This document shows positions 33,182-41,560 of a DNA stretch of 64,000 nucleotides, piece after piece. Within the stretch, counting starts at the first letter, position 1; each line of letters opens with the position of its first letter. Source of the stretch: Streptomyces silvae (GTDB lineage: Bacteria; Actinomycetota; Actinomycetes; Streptomycetales; Streptomycetaceae). Both the position numbers and the translations under genes were made by a program. The stretch is from positions 1-64,000 of the forward strand of contig NZ_JAERUC010000203.1 in NCBI RefSeq assembly GCF_016745505.1, in the 5' to 3' direction. A model generated the notes under the pieces. It worked only from the letters and a program-made list of their open reading frames with translations. It had not been told where the DNA came from and did not search any database.

Positions 33182-33463
33182 ATGCCGCGCAGTCTCAAGA
33201 AGGGGCCCTTCGTCGACGGCCACCTCATCAAGAAGGTGGACGTACAGAACGAGGCAGGCACCAAGAACGTCATCAAGACCTGGTCCCGTCGCTCGATGAT
33301 CGTCCCGGCCATGCTGGGTCACACCATCGCGGTGCACAACGGCAAGATCCACGTCCCGGTGTTCGTCACCGAGTCGATGGTCGGCCACAAGCTCGGCGAG
33401 TTCTCGCCGACTCGCACCTTCCGCGGCCACGTCAAGGACGACCGGAAGTCGAAGCGCCGCTAA
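33182..33463 (+). CDS. rpsS: 30S ribosomal protein S19
   Basis: The 93-residue head protein pairs with S13 and contacts the A-site finger. It starts MPRSLKKGPFVDGHLIKK and contains HNGKIHVPVFV and GHKLGEFSPTRTF, the family signature. ATG at 33182 is 12 bases after rplB. Confidence 0.98.
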   Translation: MPRSLKKGPFVDGHLIKKVDVQNEAGTKNVIKTWSRRSMIVPAMLGHTIAVHNGKIHVPVFVTESMVGHKLGEFSPTRTFRGHVKDDRKSKRR

Positions 33464-33506
33464 CCGCGGGGTGGAAACGACTATGACTTACACCGAAGGG
33501 ACAACC

Positions 33507-33854
33507 ATGGAAGCCAGGGCCCAGGCGCGGTACATCCGCGTCACGCCCATGAAGGCCCGCCGAGTGGTGGACCTCATCCGTGGCATGGACGCCACGGAGG
33601 CTCAGGCGGTCCTGCGTTTCGCCCCGCAGGCCGCGAGCGTGCCGGTTGGCAAGGTGCTTGACAGCGCCATCGCCAACGCTGCACACAACTACGACCACAC
33701 CGACGCCTCTTCGCTGGTCATCAGCGAGGCGTATGTGGACGAGGGCCCGACCCTGAAGCGGTTCCGTCCGCGTGCTCAGGGCCGTGCCTACCGGATCCGT
33801 AAGCGGACCAGCCACATCACCGTGGTCGTCAGCAGCAAGGAAGGAACCCGGTAA
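33507..33854 (+). CDS. rplV: 50S ribosomal protein L22
   Basis: The 115-residue tunnel protein, at the macrolide site region, begins MEARAQARYIRVTPMKARRV. ATG at 33507 is preceded by GAAGGGA at 5-base spacing. An in-frame ATG at 33483 would add eight residues and cannot be excluded. The beta-hairpin PRAQGRAYRIRKRTSHI reaches the exit tunnel. The stop overlaps the rpsC ATG by one base. Confidence 0.95.
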   Translation: MEARAQARYIRVTPMKARRVVDLIRGMDATEAQAVLRFAPQAASVPVGKVLDSAIANAAHNYDHTDASSLVISEAYVDEGPTLKRFRPRAQGRAYRIRKRTSHITVVVSSKEGTR

Positions 33855-34690
33855 TGGGCCAGAAGGTAAACCCGCACGGGTTCCGGCTCGGCATTACCAC
33901 GGACTTCAAGTCCCGTTGGTACGCCGACAAGCTGTACAAGGACTACGTCAAGGAAGACGTTGCCATTCGTCGCATGATGACGAAGGGCATGGAGCGCGCC
34001 GGTATCTCGAAGGTTGAGATCGAGCGCACCCGCGACCGCGTCCGCGTCGACATCCACACCGCCCGCCCGGGCATCGTCATCGGCCGCCGCGGCGCCGAGG
34101 CCGACCGCATCCGTGGCGAGCTGGAGAAGCTGACCGGCAAGCAGGTCCAGCTGAACATCCTCGAGGTCAAGAACCCCGAGGTGGACGCTCAGCTGGTGGC
34201 CCAGGCCGTCGCCGAGCAGCTCTCCTCCCGTGTCTCCTTCCGTCGTGCCATGCGTAAGAGCATGCAGAGCACGATGAAGGCGGGCGCAAAGGGCATCAAG
34301 ATCCAGTGCGGTGGCCGCCTCGGCGGCGCCGAGATGTCCCGCTCGGAGTTCTACCGCGAGGGCCGCGTGCCCCTGCACACGCTCCGTGCGAACGTCGACT
34401 ACGGCTTCTTCGAGGCCAAGACGACCTTCGGCCGCATCGGCGTGAAGGTCTGGATCTACAAGGGCGACGTCAAGAACATCGCCGAGGTCCGCGCCGAGAA
34501 CGCAGCGGCTCGCGCCGGCAACCGACCGGCTCGTGGCGGCGCTGACCGCCCGGCCGGCCGTGGTGGCCGTGGTGGCGAGCGCGGCGGTCGCGGCCGCAAG
34601 CCGCAGCAGTCCGCGCCGGCAGCCGAGGCCCCCAAGGCCGACGCTCCCGCCGCCGCTGCTCCGGCTGAGAGCACCGGAACGGAGGCCTGA
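33854..34690 (+). CDS. rpsC: 30S ribosomal protein S3
   Basis: The 278-residue mRNA-entry protein has a KH domain with IVIGRRGAEADRIRGEL, then RRAMRKSMQ and the GRLGGAEMSR signature. After about residue 215 there is an actinobacterial extension rich in Arg-Gly (RGGxRGGERGG type), ending in an Ala/Pro/Glu tail. E. coli S3 has about 233 residues. It is coupled to rplV by a one-base overlap. Confidence 0.98.
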   Translation: MGQKVNPHGFRLGITTDFKSRWYADKLYKDYVKEDVAIRRMMTKGMERAGISKVEIERTRDRVRVDIHTARPGIVIGRRGAEADRIRGELEKLTGKQVQLNILEVKNPEVDAQLVAQAVAEQLSSRVSFRRAMRKSMQSTMKAGAKGIKIQCGGRLGGAEMSRSEFYREGRVPLHTLRANVDYGFFEAKTTFGRIGVKVWIYKGDVKNIAEVRAENAAARAGNRPARGGADRPAGRGGRGGERGGRGRKPQQSAPAAEAPKADAPAAAAPAESTGTEA

Positions 34691-34695
34691 CCGAA

Positions 34696-35115
34696 ATGCT
34701 GATCCCCCGTAGGGTCAAGCACCGCAAGCAGCACCACCCGAAGCGCAGCGGTATGTCCAAGGGTGGCACGCAGGTTGCGTTCGGCGAGTACGGCATCCAG
34801 GCGCTGTCCCCGGCGTACGTGACGAACCGCCAGATCGAGGCAGCTCGTATCGCGATGACCCGCCACATCAAGCGTGGCGGCAAGGTCTGGATCAACATCT
34901 ACCCGGACCGCCCCCTGACGAAGAAGCCTGCCGAGACCCGCATGGGTTCCGGTAAGGGTTCTCCCGAGTGGTGGATCGCGAACGTCAAGCCCGGTCGGGT
35001 GATGTTCGAGCTGTCCTACCCGAACGAGAAGATTGCTCGTGAGGCGCTCACCCGCGCTGCTCACAAGCTTCCGATGAAGTGCCGGATCGTTCGGCGCGAG
35101 GCAGGTGAGTCGTGA
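34696..35115 (+). CDS. rplP: 50S ribosomal protein L16
   Basis: The 139-residue protein organises the A-site region of the large subunit. It begins MLIPRRVKHRKQHHPKR and has the signature RMGSGKGSPEWWIANVKPGR. ATG at 34696 is five bases after rpsC. Its stop overlaps the rpmC start. Confidence 0.98.
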   Translation: MLIPRRVKHRKQHHPKRSGMSKGGTQVAFGEYGIQALSPAYVTNRQIEAARIAMTRHIKRGGKVWINIYPDRPLTKKPAETRMGSGKGSPEWWIANVKPGRVMFELSYPNEKIAREALTRAAHKLPMKCRIVRREAGES

Positions 35116-35339
35116 TGTCGGCCGGTACCAAGGCGTCCGAGCTGCGCGAGCTGGGCAACGAGGAGCTTCTCAACAAGCTCCGCGAGGCCAAGGAAGAGCT
35201 GTTCAACCTCCGCTTCCAGGCGGCGACGGGCCAGCTCGAGAACCACGGTCGGCTCAAGTCCGTCCGTAAGGACATCGCCCGGATCTACACCCTGATGCGC
35301 GAGCGCGAGCTGGGCATCGAGACGGTGGAGAGCGTCTGA
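35115..35339 (+). CDS. rpmC: 50S ribosomal protein L29
   Basis: The 74-residue two-helix protein near the tunnel exit has LRELGNEELLNKLREAKEEL and NHGRLKSVRKDIARI. The ATG at 35115 overlaps the rplP stop by one base. A GTG at 35112 is also in frame. It is coupled downstream to rpsQ. Confidence 0.97.
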   Translation: MSAGTKASELRELGNEELLNKLREAKEELFNLRFQAATGQLENHGRLKSVRKDIARIYTLMRERELGIETVESV

Positions 35340-35623
35340 TGAGCGAGAAGACTGTGACTGAGACCAACACCGACCGCGGTTTCCGTAAGACCCGTGAGGG
35401 TCTGGTCGTCAGCGACAAGATGGACAAGACCGTCGTCGTCGCTGTCGAGGACCGCGTCAAGCACGCGCTGTACGGCAAGGTCATCCGCCGTACGAACAAG
35501 CTCAAGGCTCACGACGAGCAGAACGCTGCCGGCGTCGGCGACCGCGTTGTCATCATGGAGACGCGTCCGCTGTCCGCCACGAAGCGCTGGCGCATCGTCG
35601 AGATCCTCGAGAAGGCCAAGTAA
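35339..35623 (+). CDS. rpsQ: 30S ribosomal protein S17
   Basis: The 94-residue primary 16S rRNA-binding protein shows GLVVSDKMDKTVVVAVEDRV and ETRPLSATKRWRIVEI. The ATG overlaps the rpmC stop by one base. It is the last gene of the S10 operon and is followed by two hairpins. Confidence 0.98.
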   Translation: MSEKTVTETNTDRGFRKTREGLVVSDKMDKTVVVAVEDRVKHALYGKVIRRTNKLKAHDEQNAAGVGDRVVIMETRPLSATKRWRIVEILEKAK

Positions 35624-35625
35624 TC

Positions 35626-35695
35626 CCTGAGGGGGTCTCCCCTCAGGCCAGTTCCGCCAGGCTCGGCAGGGGCTTCCGGTAACGGAGCCCCTGCC
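35626..35695 (+). terminator. two hairpins between the S10 and spc operons
   Basis: CCTGAGGGG/CCCCTCAGG (35626-35647) is a perfect 9-bp stem. GGCAGGGGC/GCCCCTGCC with an extended TCCG/CGGA (35665-35695) is a second stem of 13 bp with one bulged base. Neither has a T-tract. They mark the boundary but may allow read-through into rplN. Confidence 0.65.
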
Positions 35696-35724
35696 GGGAA
35701 CCGGCAGACGATCAGGAGATAGAC

Positions 35725-36093
35725 GTGATCCAGCAGGAGTCGCGACTGCGCGTCGCCGACAACACGGGTGCGAAGGAAATTCTCACCATCCGTGTTCTCG
35801 GTGGCTCGGGTCGCCGCTACGCGGGCATCGGTGACGTCATCGTCGCCACCGTCAAGGACGCGATCCCCGGTGGCAACGTGAAGAAGGGTGACGTCGTCAA
35901 GGCCGTCATCGTTCGCACCGTCAAGGAGCGTCGTCGCCCGGATGGCTCGTACATCCGCTTCGACGAGAACGCCGCTGTCATTCTCAAGAACGACGGCGAC
36001 CCCCGCGGCACCCGTATCTTCGGCCCCGTGGGCCGAGAGCTGCGCGAGAAGAAGTTCATGAAGATCATCTCGCTCGCGCCGGAGGTGCTGTAA
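35725..36093 (+). CDS. rplN: 50S ribosomal protein L14
   Basis: The 122-residue intersubunit-bridge protein begins IQQESRLRVADNTGAKEI and has the GxxKKGDVVKAVIVRT region. GTG at 35725 is preceded by AGGAGAT. It is the first gene of the spc cluster and contacts L19. Confidence 0.98.
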   Translation: MIQQESRLRVADNTGAKEILTIRVLGGSGRRYAGIGDVIVATVKDAIPGGNVKKGDVVKAVIVRTVKERRRPDGSYIRFDENAAVILKNDGDPRGTRIFGPVGRELREKKFMKIISLAPEVL

Positions 36094-36095
36094 GC

Positions 36096-36419
36096 ATGAA
36101 GATCAAGAAGGGCGACCTGGTTCAGGTCATCACCGGTAAGGACAAGGGCAAGCAGGGCAAGGTCATCGTTGCCTTCCCCGCCCAGGACCGTGTCCTCGTC
36201 GAGGGTGTCAACCGGGTCAAGAAGCACACCAAGGCCGGTCAGACGGCTCGCGGTTCGCAGACGGGTGGCATTGTCACCACCGAGGCCCCGATTCACGTCA
36301 GCAACGTTCAGCTGGTCGTGGAGAAGGACGGCAACAAGGTCGTCACCCGCGTCGGCTACCGCTTTGACGACGAGGGCAAGAAGATCCGCGTTGCCAAGCG
36401 GACCGGTGAGGACATCTGA
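36096..36419 (+). CDS. rplX: 50S ribosomal protein L24
   Basis: The 107-residue assembly initiator has an N-terminal KOW motif (KKGDLVQVITGKDKGKQGKV) and the GVNRVKKHTK segment. ATG at 36096 is two bases after rplN. The stop overlaps the rplE start. Confidence 0.98.
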   Translation: MKIKKGDLVQVITGKDKGKQGKVIVAFPAQDRVLVEGVNRVKKHTKAGQTARGSQTGGIVTTEAPIHVSNVQLVVEKDGNKVVTRVGYRFDDEGKKIRVAKRTGEDI

Positions 36420-36976
36420 TGACGACCACCACTGCGCCGCGTCTCAAGACGCGCTACCGCGAAGAGATCGCCGGCAAGCTGCGTGAGGAGTTCTCGTACG
36501 AGAACGTCATGCAGGTCCCCGGTCTGGTCAAGATCGTGGTCAACATGGGTGTGGGCGACGCCGCCCGCGACTCCAAGCTGATCGACGGTGCCGTCAAGGA
36601 CCTCACCACGATCACGGGCCAGAAGCCGGCCGTCACGAAGGCCCGCAAGTCGATCGCGCAGTTCAAGCTGCGCGAGGGGCAGCCGATCGGCTGCCACGTC
36701 ACCCTCCGTGGTGACCGCATGTGGGAGTTCCTGGACCGTACGCTGTCGCTCGCGCTTCCGCGTATCCGTGACTTCCGCGGCCTGTCGCCGAAGCAGTTCG
36801 ACGGCCGTGGCAACTACACCTTCGGTCTCACGGAGCAGGTCATGTTCCACGAGATCGACCAGGACAAGATCGACCGGGTCCGGGGCATGGACATCACCGT
36901 GGTCACCACGGCGACCAACGACGACGAGGGTCGTGCCCTGCTTCGTCACCTCGGCTTCCCGTTCAAGGAGAACTGA
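36419..36976 (+). CDS. rplE: 50S ribosomal protein L5
   Basis: The 185-residue 5S rRNA-binding protein has VPGLVKIVVNMGVGDAARD and KARKSIAQFKLREGQPIG. The ATG overlaps the rplX stop by one base, so translation is coupled. It contacts the P-site tRNA and S13. Confidence 0.98.
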   Translation: MTTTTAPRLKTRYREEIAGKLREEFSYENVMQVPGLVKIVVNMGVGDAARDSKLIDGAVKDLTTITGQKPAVTKARKSIAQFKLREGQPIGCHVTLRGDRMWEFLDRTLSLALPRIRDFRGLSPKQFDGRGNYTFGLTEQVMFHEIDQDKIDRVRGMDITVVTTATNDDEGRALLRHLGFPFKEN

Positions 36977-36978
36977 CC

Positions 36979-37164
36979 GTGGCGAAGAAGGCTCTGATCG
37001 CTAAGGCCGCCCGTAAGCCGAAGTTCGGCGTGCGCGGTTACACCCGCTGCCAGCGCTGCGGCCGGCCCCACTCCGTCTACCGCAAGTTCGGCCTCTGCCG
37101 CGTGTGCCTTCGTGAGATGGCTCACCGTGGCGAGCTGCCGGGCGTGACCAAGAGCTCCTGGTAA
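36979..37164 (+). CDS. rpsN: 30S ribosomal protein S14, zinc-binding short form
   Basis: The 61-residue type Z S14 has a complete zinc ribbon: CQRCG (about 24-27) and CRVC (about 40-43). GTG at 36979 is two bases after rplE, with AAGGAG at the end of rplE. Streptomyces usually carry a zinc-free S14 paralogue elsewhere under Zur control, which is not in this window. Confidence 0.97.
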   Translation: MAKKALIAKAARKPKFGVRGYTRCQRCGRPHSVYRKFGLCRVCLREMAHRGELPGVTKSSW

Positions 37165-37385
37165 CCCTGCTTCGCCCTCGGGCGTCGTAGGACCGGAAAG
37201 CTCTCGGTAAGTATCCGGTCGGCAGGAGCCCGGCTCTTCATGCCGTAGGCTTGAAGGGTTGGGCGCCTGCCGCCCTGACCGACTTACTACGCCGTAGGTC
37301 CCCGCACCGCACCCGTCCCGCCACTGAGTGGGGAGAGGGATGGCGCATACAGGAAACCCCGGCGAGAGAGGCCGAAGGCCAACTC

Positions 37386-37784
37386 ATGACCATGACTGAT
37401 CCCATCGCAGACATGCTCACGCGTCTGCGCAACGCGAACTCGGCGTATCACGACGATGTTTCGATGCCGCACAGCAAGATCAAGTCGCACATCGCGGAGA
37501 TCCTCCAGCAGGAGGGCTTCATCACCGGCTGGAAGGTCGAGGACGCAGAGGTCGGTAAGAACCTCATCCTCGAGCTGAAGTTCGGTCCGAACCGCGAGCG
37601 TTCGATCGCCGGCATCAAGCGCATCTCGAAGCCGGGTCTGCGTGTTTACGCAAAGTCCACCAATCTGCCGAAGGTTCTCGGCGGCCTGGGCGTGGCGATC
37701 ATCTCCACGTCCCACGGTCTCCTGACCGGCCAGCAGGCCAGCAAGAAGGGCGTAGGTGGGGAAGTCCTCGCCTACGTCTGGTAG
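37386..37784 (+). CDS. rpsH: 30S ribosomal protein S8
   Basis: The 132-residue 16S rRNA-binding protein begins MTMTDPIADMLTRLRNAN and ends STSHGLLTGQQASKKGVGGEVLAYVW. ATG at 37386 is chosen; 37392 (MTDPIAD) is nearly as good. The frame extends upstream to 37251 without similarity. The 221-base spacer after rpsN is unusually long for this operon. It contains a short palindrome (CTACGCCGTAG) but no clear promoter. In E. coli S8 represses spc translation. Confidence 0.97.
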   Translation: MTMTDPIADMLTRLRNANSAYHDDVSMPHSKIKSHIAEILQQEGFITGWKVEDAEVGKNLILELKFGPNRERSIAGIKRISKPGLRVYAKSTNLPKVLGGLGVAIISTSHGLLTGQQASKKGVGGEVLAYVW

Positions 37785-37805
37785 TCGGGAACGGAGGAAA
37801 AGCTC

Positions 37806-38345
37806 ATGTCGCGAATCGGCAAGCTCCCCATCCAGGTTCCCGCCGGTGTGGACGTCACCATCGATGGCCGCACGGTCGCGGTGAAGGGCCCCAAGGGTTC
37901 CCTCTCGCACACCGTCGCAGCGCCGATCGAGGTCACCAAGGGTGAGGACGGCGTGCTCAACGTCGTCCGCCCGAACGACGAGCGTCAGAACAAGGCCCTT
38001 CACGGCCTGTCCCGCACGCTGGTGGCGAACATGATCACCGGTGTGACCCAGGGATACAGCAAGGCGCTCGAGATCAGCGGTGTCGGTTACCGCGTCCAGG
38101 CAAAGGGCTCCAACCTGGAGTTCGCCCTGGGCTACAGCCACCCGATCCTCATCGAGGCTCCGGAAGGCATCACCTTCAAGGTCGAGTCGCCCACGAAGCT
38201 CAGCGTCGAGGGCATCGACAAGCAGAAGGTCGGCGAGGTAGCCGCCAACATCCGCAAGCTGCGGAAGCCCGACCCGTACAAGGCCAAGGGCGTCAAGTAC
38301 GCGGGCGAGGTCATCCGCCGCAAGGTCGGAAAGGCTGGTAAGTAG
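37806..38345 (+). CDS. rplF: 50S ribosomal protein L6
   Basis: The 179-residue protein near the sarcin-ricin loop begins MSRIGKLPIQVPAGVDV and ends with the L6 signature region RKPDPYKAKGVKY. ATG at 37806 has GGAGGAAA upstream. Confidence 0.98.
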   Translation: MSRIGKLPIQVPAGVDVTIDGRTVAVKGPKGSLSHTVAAPIEVTKGEDGVLNVVRPNDERQNKALHGLSRTLVANMITGVTQGYSKALEISGVGYRVQAKGSNLEFALGYSHPILIEAPEGITFKVESPTKLSVEGIDKQKVGEVAANIRKLRKPDPYKAKGVKYAGEVIRRKVGKAGK

Positions 38346-38347
38346 CC

Positions 38348-38731
38348 ATGGCATACGGTGTGAAGATCGCCAAGGGCGACGCGTACAAGCGTGCCGCTCT
38401 CAAGCGGCGCCACATCCGCGTCCGCAAGCACATCTCCGGTTCGCCGGAGCGTCCCCGCTTGGTCGTGACGCGTTCCAACCGCCACATCGTCGCCCAGGTC
38501 ATCGACGACATCGCGGGCCACACGCTCGCGTCGGCGTCGACCCTGGACACGTCGATCCGTGGTGCGGAGGGTGACAAGAGCGCCCAGGCCAAGCAGGTCG
38601 GCGCCCTGGTCGCCGAGCGTGCCAAGGCTGCAGGCGTCGAGGCCGTCGTGTTTGACCGCGGTGGTAACCAGTACGCCGGGCGGATTGCCGCTCTGGCTGA
38701 CGCCGCCCGTGAAGCCGGGCTGAAGTTCTAA
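38348..38731 (+). CDS. rplR: 50S ribosomal protein L18
   Basis: The 127-residue 5S rRNA-binding protein has a basic N-terminus (KRRHIRVRKHISG), a central RPRLVVTRSNRHI and C-terminal FDRGGNQYAGRI. ATG at 38348 is two bases after rplF. Confidence 0.98.
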   Translation: MAYGVKIAKGDAYKRAALKRRHIRVRKHISGSPERPRLVVTRSNRHIVAQVIDDIAGHTLASASTLDTSIRGAEGDKSAQAKQVGALVAERAKAAGVEAVVFDRGGNQYAGRIAALADAAREAGLKF

Positions 38732-38778
38732 GCCCCGGTTCCAACGCACAGCGGACGTAACAGAGAGAGGTAAATCCA

Positions 38779-39381
38779 ATGGCTGGACCCCAGCGCCGCG
38801 GAAGCGGTGCCGGTGGCGGCGAGCGGCGGGACCGGAAGGGCCGTGACGGTGGCGCAGCCGCCGAGAAGACCGCGTACGTCGAGCGTGTCGTCGCGATCAA
38901 CCGCGTCGCCAAGGTAGTGAAGGGTGGTCGTCGCTTCAGCTTCACCGCGCTGGTCGTGGTGGGCGATGGTGACGGCACCGTCGGTGTCGGATACGGCAAG
39001 GCCAAGGAAGTTCCCGCGGCCATCGCCAAGGGCGTCGAAGAGGCCAAGAAGAGCTTCTTCAAGGTTCCGCGTATCCAGGGCACCATCCCTCACCCGATCC
39101 AGGGCGAGAAGGCTGCGGGCGTCGTTCTGCTCAAGCCTGCTTCCCCCGGTACCGGTGTGATCGCGGGTGGCCCGGTGCGCGCCGTTCTGGAGTGCGCCGG
39201 CGTTCACGACATCCTGTCGAAGTCGCTCGGTTCGTCGAACCCGATCAACATCGTGCACGCGACCGTGGCGGCCCTTCAGGGCCTGCAGCGTCCCGAGGAG
39301 ATCGCGGCCCGCCGCGGTCTGCCCCTCGAGGACGTCGCCCCCGCGGCTCTGCTCCGTGCGCGTGCGGGAGCGGGTGCGTAA
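38779..39381 (+). CDS. rpsE: 30S ribosomal protein S5
   Basis: The 200-residue accuracy protein, also the spectinomycin site, has the loop VVKGGRRFSFTALVVVGDG and the signature GTIPHPIQGEKAAGVVLLKPA. The N-terminus has an added Gly/Arg-rich tail of about 30 residues. ATG at 38779 has GAGAGAGG upstream. The stop overlaps the rpmD ATG by one base. Confidence 0.98.
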   Translation: MAGPQRRGSGAGGGERRDRKGRDGGAAAEKTAYVERVVAINRVAKVVKGGRRFSFTALVVVGDGDGTVGVGYGKAKEVPAAIAKGVEEAKKSFFKVPRIQGTIPHPIQGEKAAGVVLLKPASPGTGVIAGGPVRAVLECAGVHDILSKSLGSSNPINIVHATVAALQGLQRPEEIAARRGLPLEDVAPAALLRARAGAGA

Positions 39382-39563
39382 TGGCTCGCCTCAAGATCAC
39401 GCAGACGAAGTCGTACATCGGCAGCAAGCAGAACCACCGCGACACCCTGCGTTCGCTCGGGCTCAAGCGCCTGAACGACGTGGTTGTCAAGGAGGACCGC
39501 CCCGAGTTCCGCGGAATGGCCAACACCGTCCGCCACCTCGTGACGGTTGAGGAGGTTGACTGA
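39381..39563 (+). CDS. rpmD: 50S ribosomal protein L30
   Basis: This 60-residue protein begins MARLKITQTKSYIGSKQNHR and contains LRSLGLKRLNDVVVKEDRPEF. The ATG overlaps the rpsE stop by one base. A longer open frame begins upstream inside rpsE and is not the gene. Confidence 0.98.
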   Translation: MARLKITQTKSYIGSKQNHRDTLRSLGLKRLNDVVVKEDRPEFRGMANTVRHLVTVEEVD

Positions 39564-39564
39564 C

Positions 39565-40020
39565 ATGGCGGAGAACAGCCCGCTGAAGGCCCACAACCTC
39601 CGGCCTGCCCCGGGCGCCAAGACCGCCAAGACCCGTGTGGGTCGTGGTGAGGCGTCCAAGGGTAAGACCGCAGGCCGTGGTACCAAGGGTACGAAGGCTC
39701 GTTACCAGGTTCCGGAGCGCTTCGAGGGTGGCCAGATGCCCCTCCACATGCGTCTCCCGAAGCTCAAGGGCTTCAAGAACCCGTTCCGCACGGAGTACCA
39801 GGTCGTGAACCTGGACAAGCTCGCGACGCTCTACCCCGAGGGTGGAGAGGTCACGGTGGCCGACCTGGTCGCCAAGGGCGCTGTGCGCAACAACCACCTC
39901 GTCAAGGTCCTCGGACAGGGCGAGATCTCCGTGGCGCTGCAGGTTTCGGTTGACGCCGTCTCCGGCTCCGCCAAGGAGAAGATCGCCGCTGCCGGCGGCA
40001 CCGTCACCGAACTCGTCTGA
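39565..40020 (+). CDS. rplO: 50S ribosomal protein L15
   Basis: The 151-residue assembly protein starts MAENSPLKAHNLRPAPGA and contains the glycine-rich RVGRGEASKGKTAGRGTKG. ATG at 39565 has GAGGAGG with 9-base spacing. It is the last gene before a terminator that precedes secY. Confidence 0.98.
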   Translation: MAENSPLKAHNLRPAPGAKTAKTRVGRGEASKGKTAGRGTKGTKARYQVPERFEGGQMPLHMRLPKLKGFKNPFRTEYQVVNLDKLATLYPEGGEVTVADLVAKGAVRNNHLVKVLGQGEISVALQVSVDAVSGSAKEKIAAAGGTVTELV

Positions 40021-40054
40021 GACAACTCGGACAGGACAGTGGCCTGAACACCCG

Positions 40055-40088
40055 ACCGGGGATGCCTCTCATTTGGGGCATCCCCGGT
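40055..40088 (+). terminator. terminator after rplO
   Basis: ACCGGGGATGCC and GGCATCCCCGGT form a 12-bp stem around a T-containing loop. It separates the spc genes from secY. A candidate secY promoter follows (TTCCTA at 40095, TAAGGT at 40119, 18-base spacer), with a good -10 but a weak -35. Confidence 0.8.
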
Positions 40089-40240
40089 TGGTCGTTCCTA
40101 GGGGGGCATGTCCGCCGGTAAGGTGGCGTGCGTTGCTGTGGTAAGTCCTGGGCAAAAGCCCGGGGTCCTTTGACTGTTACGTAATCGTCGATCCTCAAGA
40201 CCGTCACCTCACGCTTTGCGCGGGGGTCGCAGGAGGCACC

Positions 40241-41560
40241 GTGCTCACCGCGTTCGCCCGGGCGTTCAAGACGCCCGACCTGCGCAAGAAGCTGCTCTTC
40301 ACGCTCGGCATCATCGTGCTCTACCGTCTCGGTGCGCACATTCCCGTACCGGGGGTGAGCTACGAGAACGTCCAGACCTGTGTTGACCAGGCCAGTCAGG
40401 GCAACAACAGCCTGTTCGGTCTGGTGAACATGTTCAGCGGTGGTGCACTGCTGCAGATCACGATCTTCGCGCTCGGCATCATGCCGTACATCACGGCCAG
40501 CATCATTCTTCAGCTGCTGACCGTCGTCATCCCCCGGCTCGAAGCCCTCAAGAAGGAGGGGCAGTCGGGCACGGCCAAGATCACGCAGTACACGCGTTAT
40601 CTGACGGTCGCGCTGGCCATCCTCCAGGGCACCGGCCTGGTGGCCACCGCTCGGAGCGGCGCACTGTTCAGCGGCTGCTCGGTCGCCGACCAGGTCGTCC
40701 CGAACCAGTCCATCTTCACGACCGTCGTCATGGTCATCACCATGACCGCCGGTACCGCCGCCGTCATGTGGCTCGGTGAGCTCATCACCGACCGCGGCAT
40801 CGGCAACGGCATGTCGATCCTGATGTTCATCTCGATCGCCGCCAGCTTCCCCGGCGCCCTGTGGGCCATCAAGCAGAGCGGCAAGCTGGCCGACGGCTGG
40901 ATCGAGTTCATCACCGTCATCCTCATCGGCTTCGTGATGGTCGGCCTCGTCGTCTTCGTCGAGCAGGCCCAGCGCCGGGTTCCCGTGCAGTACGCGAAGC
41001 GGATGATCGGGCGCCGGTCCTACGGCGGTACGTCCACTTACATCCCGCTGAAGGTGAACCAGGCGGGTGTGATTCCCGTCATCTTCGCTTCTTCGCTGCT
41101 GTATATCCCTGCTCTAATCGTTCAGTTCTCCAACTCCACCGCGGGCTGGGCGACCTGGATTCAGGACCACTTCGTCAAGGGCGACCACCCCTACTACATC
41201 GCGACGTACTTCCTGTTGATCGTGTTCTTCGCATTCTTCTATGTGGCGATCTCGTTCAACCCCGAGGAAGTCGCGGACAACATGAAGAAGTATGGTGGCT
41301 TCATCCCGGGTATCCGGGCAGGTCGACCTACTGCCGAGTATCTGAGCTACGTGCTCAACCGGATCACTTGGCCGGGCTCGCTGTACCTGGGCCTGATCGC
41401 TCTGGTGCCGACGATGGCGTTGGCAGGCTTCGGCGGTGCTAACCAGAACTTCCCGTTCGGCGGGACGAGCATCCTGATCATCGTGGGTGTGGGTCTGGAG
41501 ACCGTGAAGCAGATCGAGAGTCAGCTCCAGCAGCGCAATTACGAAGGGTTCCTCCGCTGA
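40241..41560 (+). CDS. secY: preprotein translocase subunit SecY
   Basis: The 439-residue channel protein of the Sec translocon has ten predicted membrane helices. It has the N-terminal segment TPDLRKKLLFTLGIIVLYRLGAH, the helix-2 signature LFGLVNMFSGGALLQITIFALGI, and the C-terminal loop FIPGIRAGRPTAEYL. GTG at 40241 is preceded by a perfect AGGAGG. Its stop overlaps the adk ATG by one base. Confidence 0.98.
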   Translation: MLTAFARAFKTPDLRKKLLFTLGIIVLYRLGAHIPVPGVSYENVQTCVDQASQGNNSLFGLVNMFSGGALLQITIFALGIMPYITASIILQLLTVVIPRLEALKKEGQSGTAKITQYTRYLTVALAILQGTGLVATARSGALFSGCSVADQVVPNQSIFTTVVMVITMTAGTAAVMWLGELITDRGIGNGMSILMFISIAASFPGALWAIKQSGKLADGWIEFITVILIGFVMVGLVVFVEQAQRRVPVQYAKRMIGRRSYGGTSTYIPLKVNQAGVIPVIFASSLLYIPALIVQFSNSTAGWATWIQDHFVKGDHPYYIATYFLLIVFFAFFYVAISFNPEEVADNMKKYGGFIPGIRAGRPTAEYLSYVLNRITWPGSLYLGLIALVPTMALAGFGGANQNFPFGGTSILIIVGVGLETVKQIESQLQQRNYEGFLR

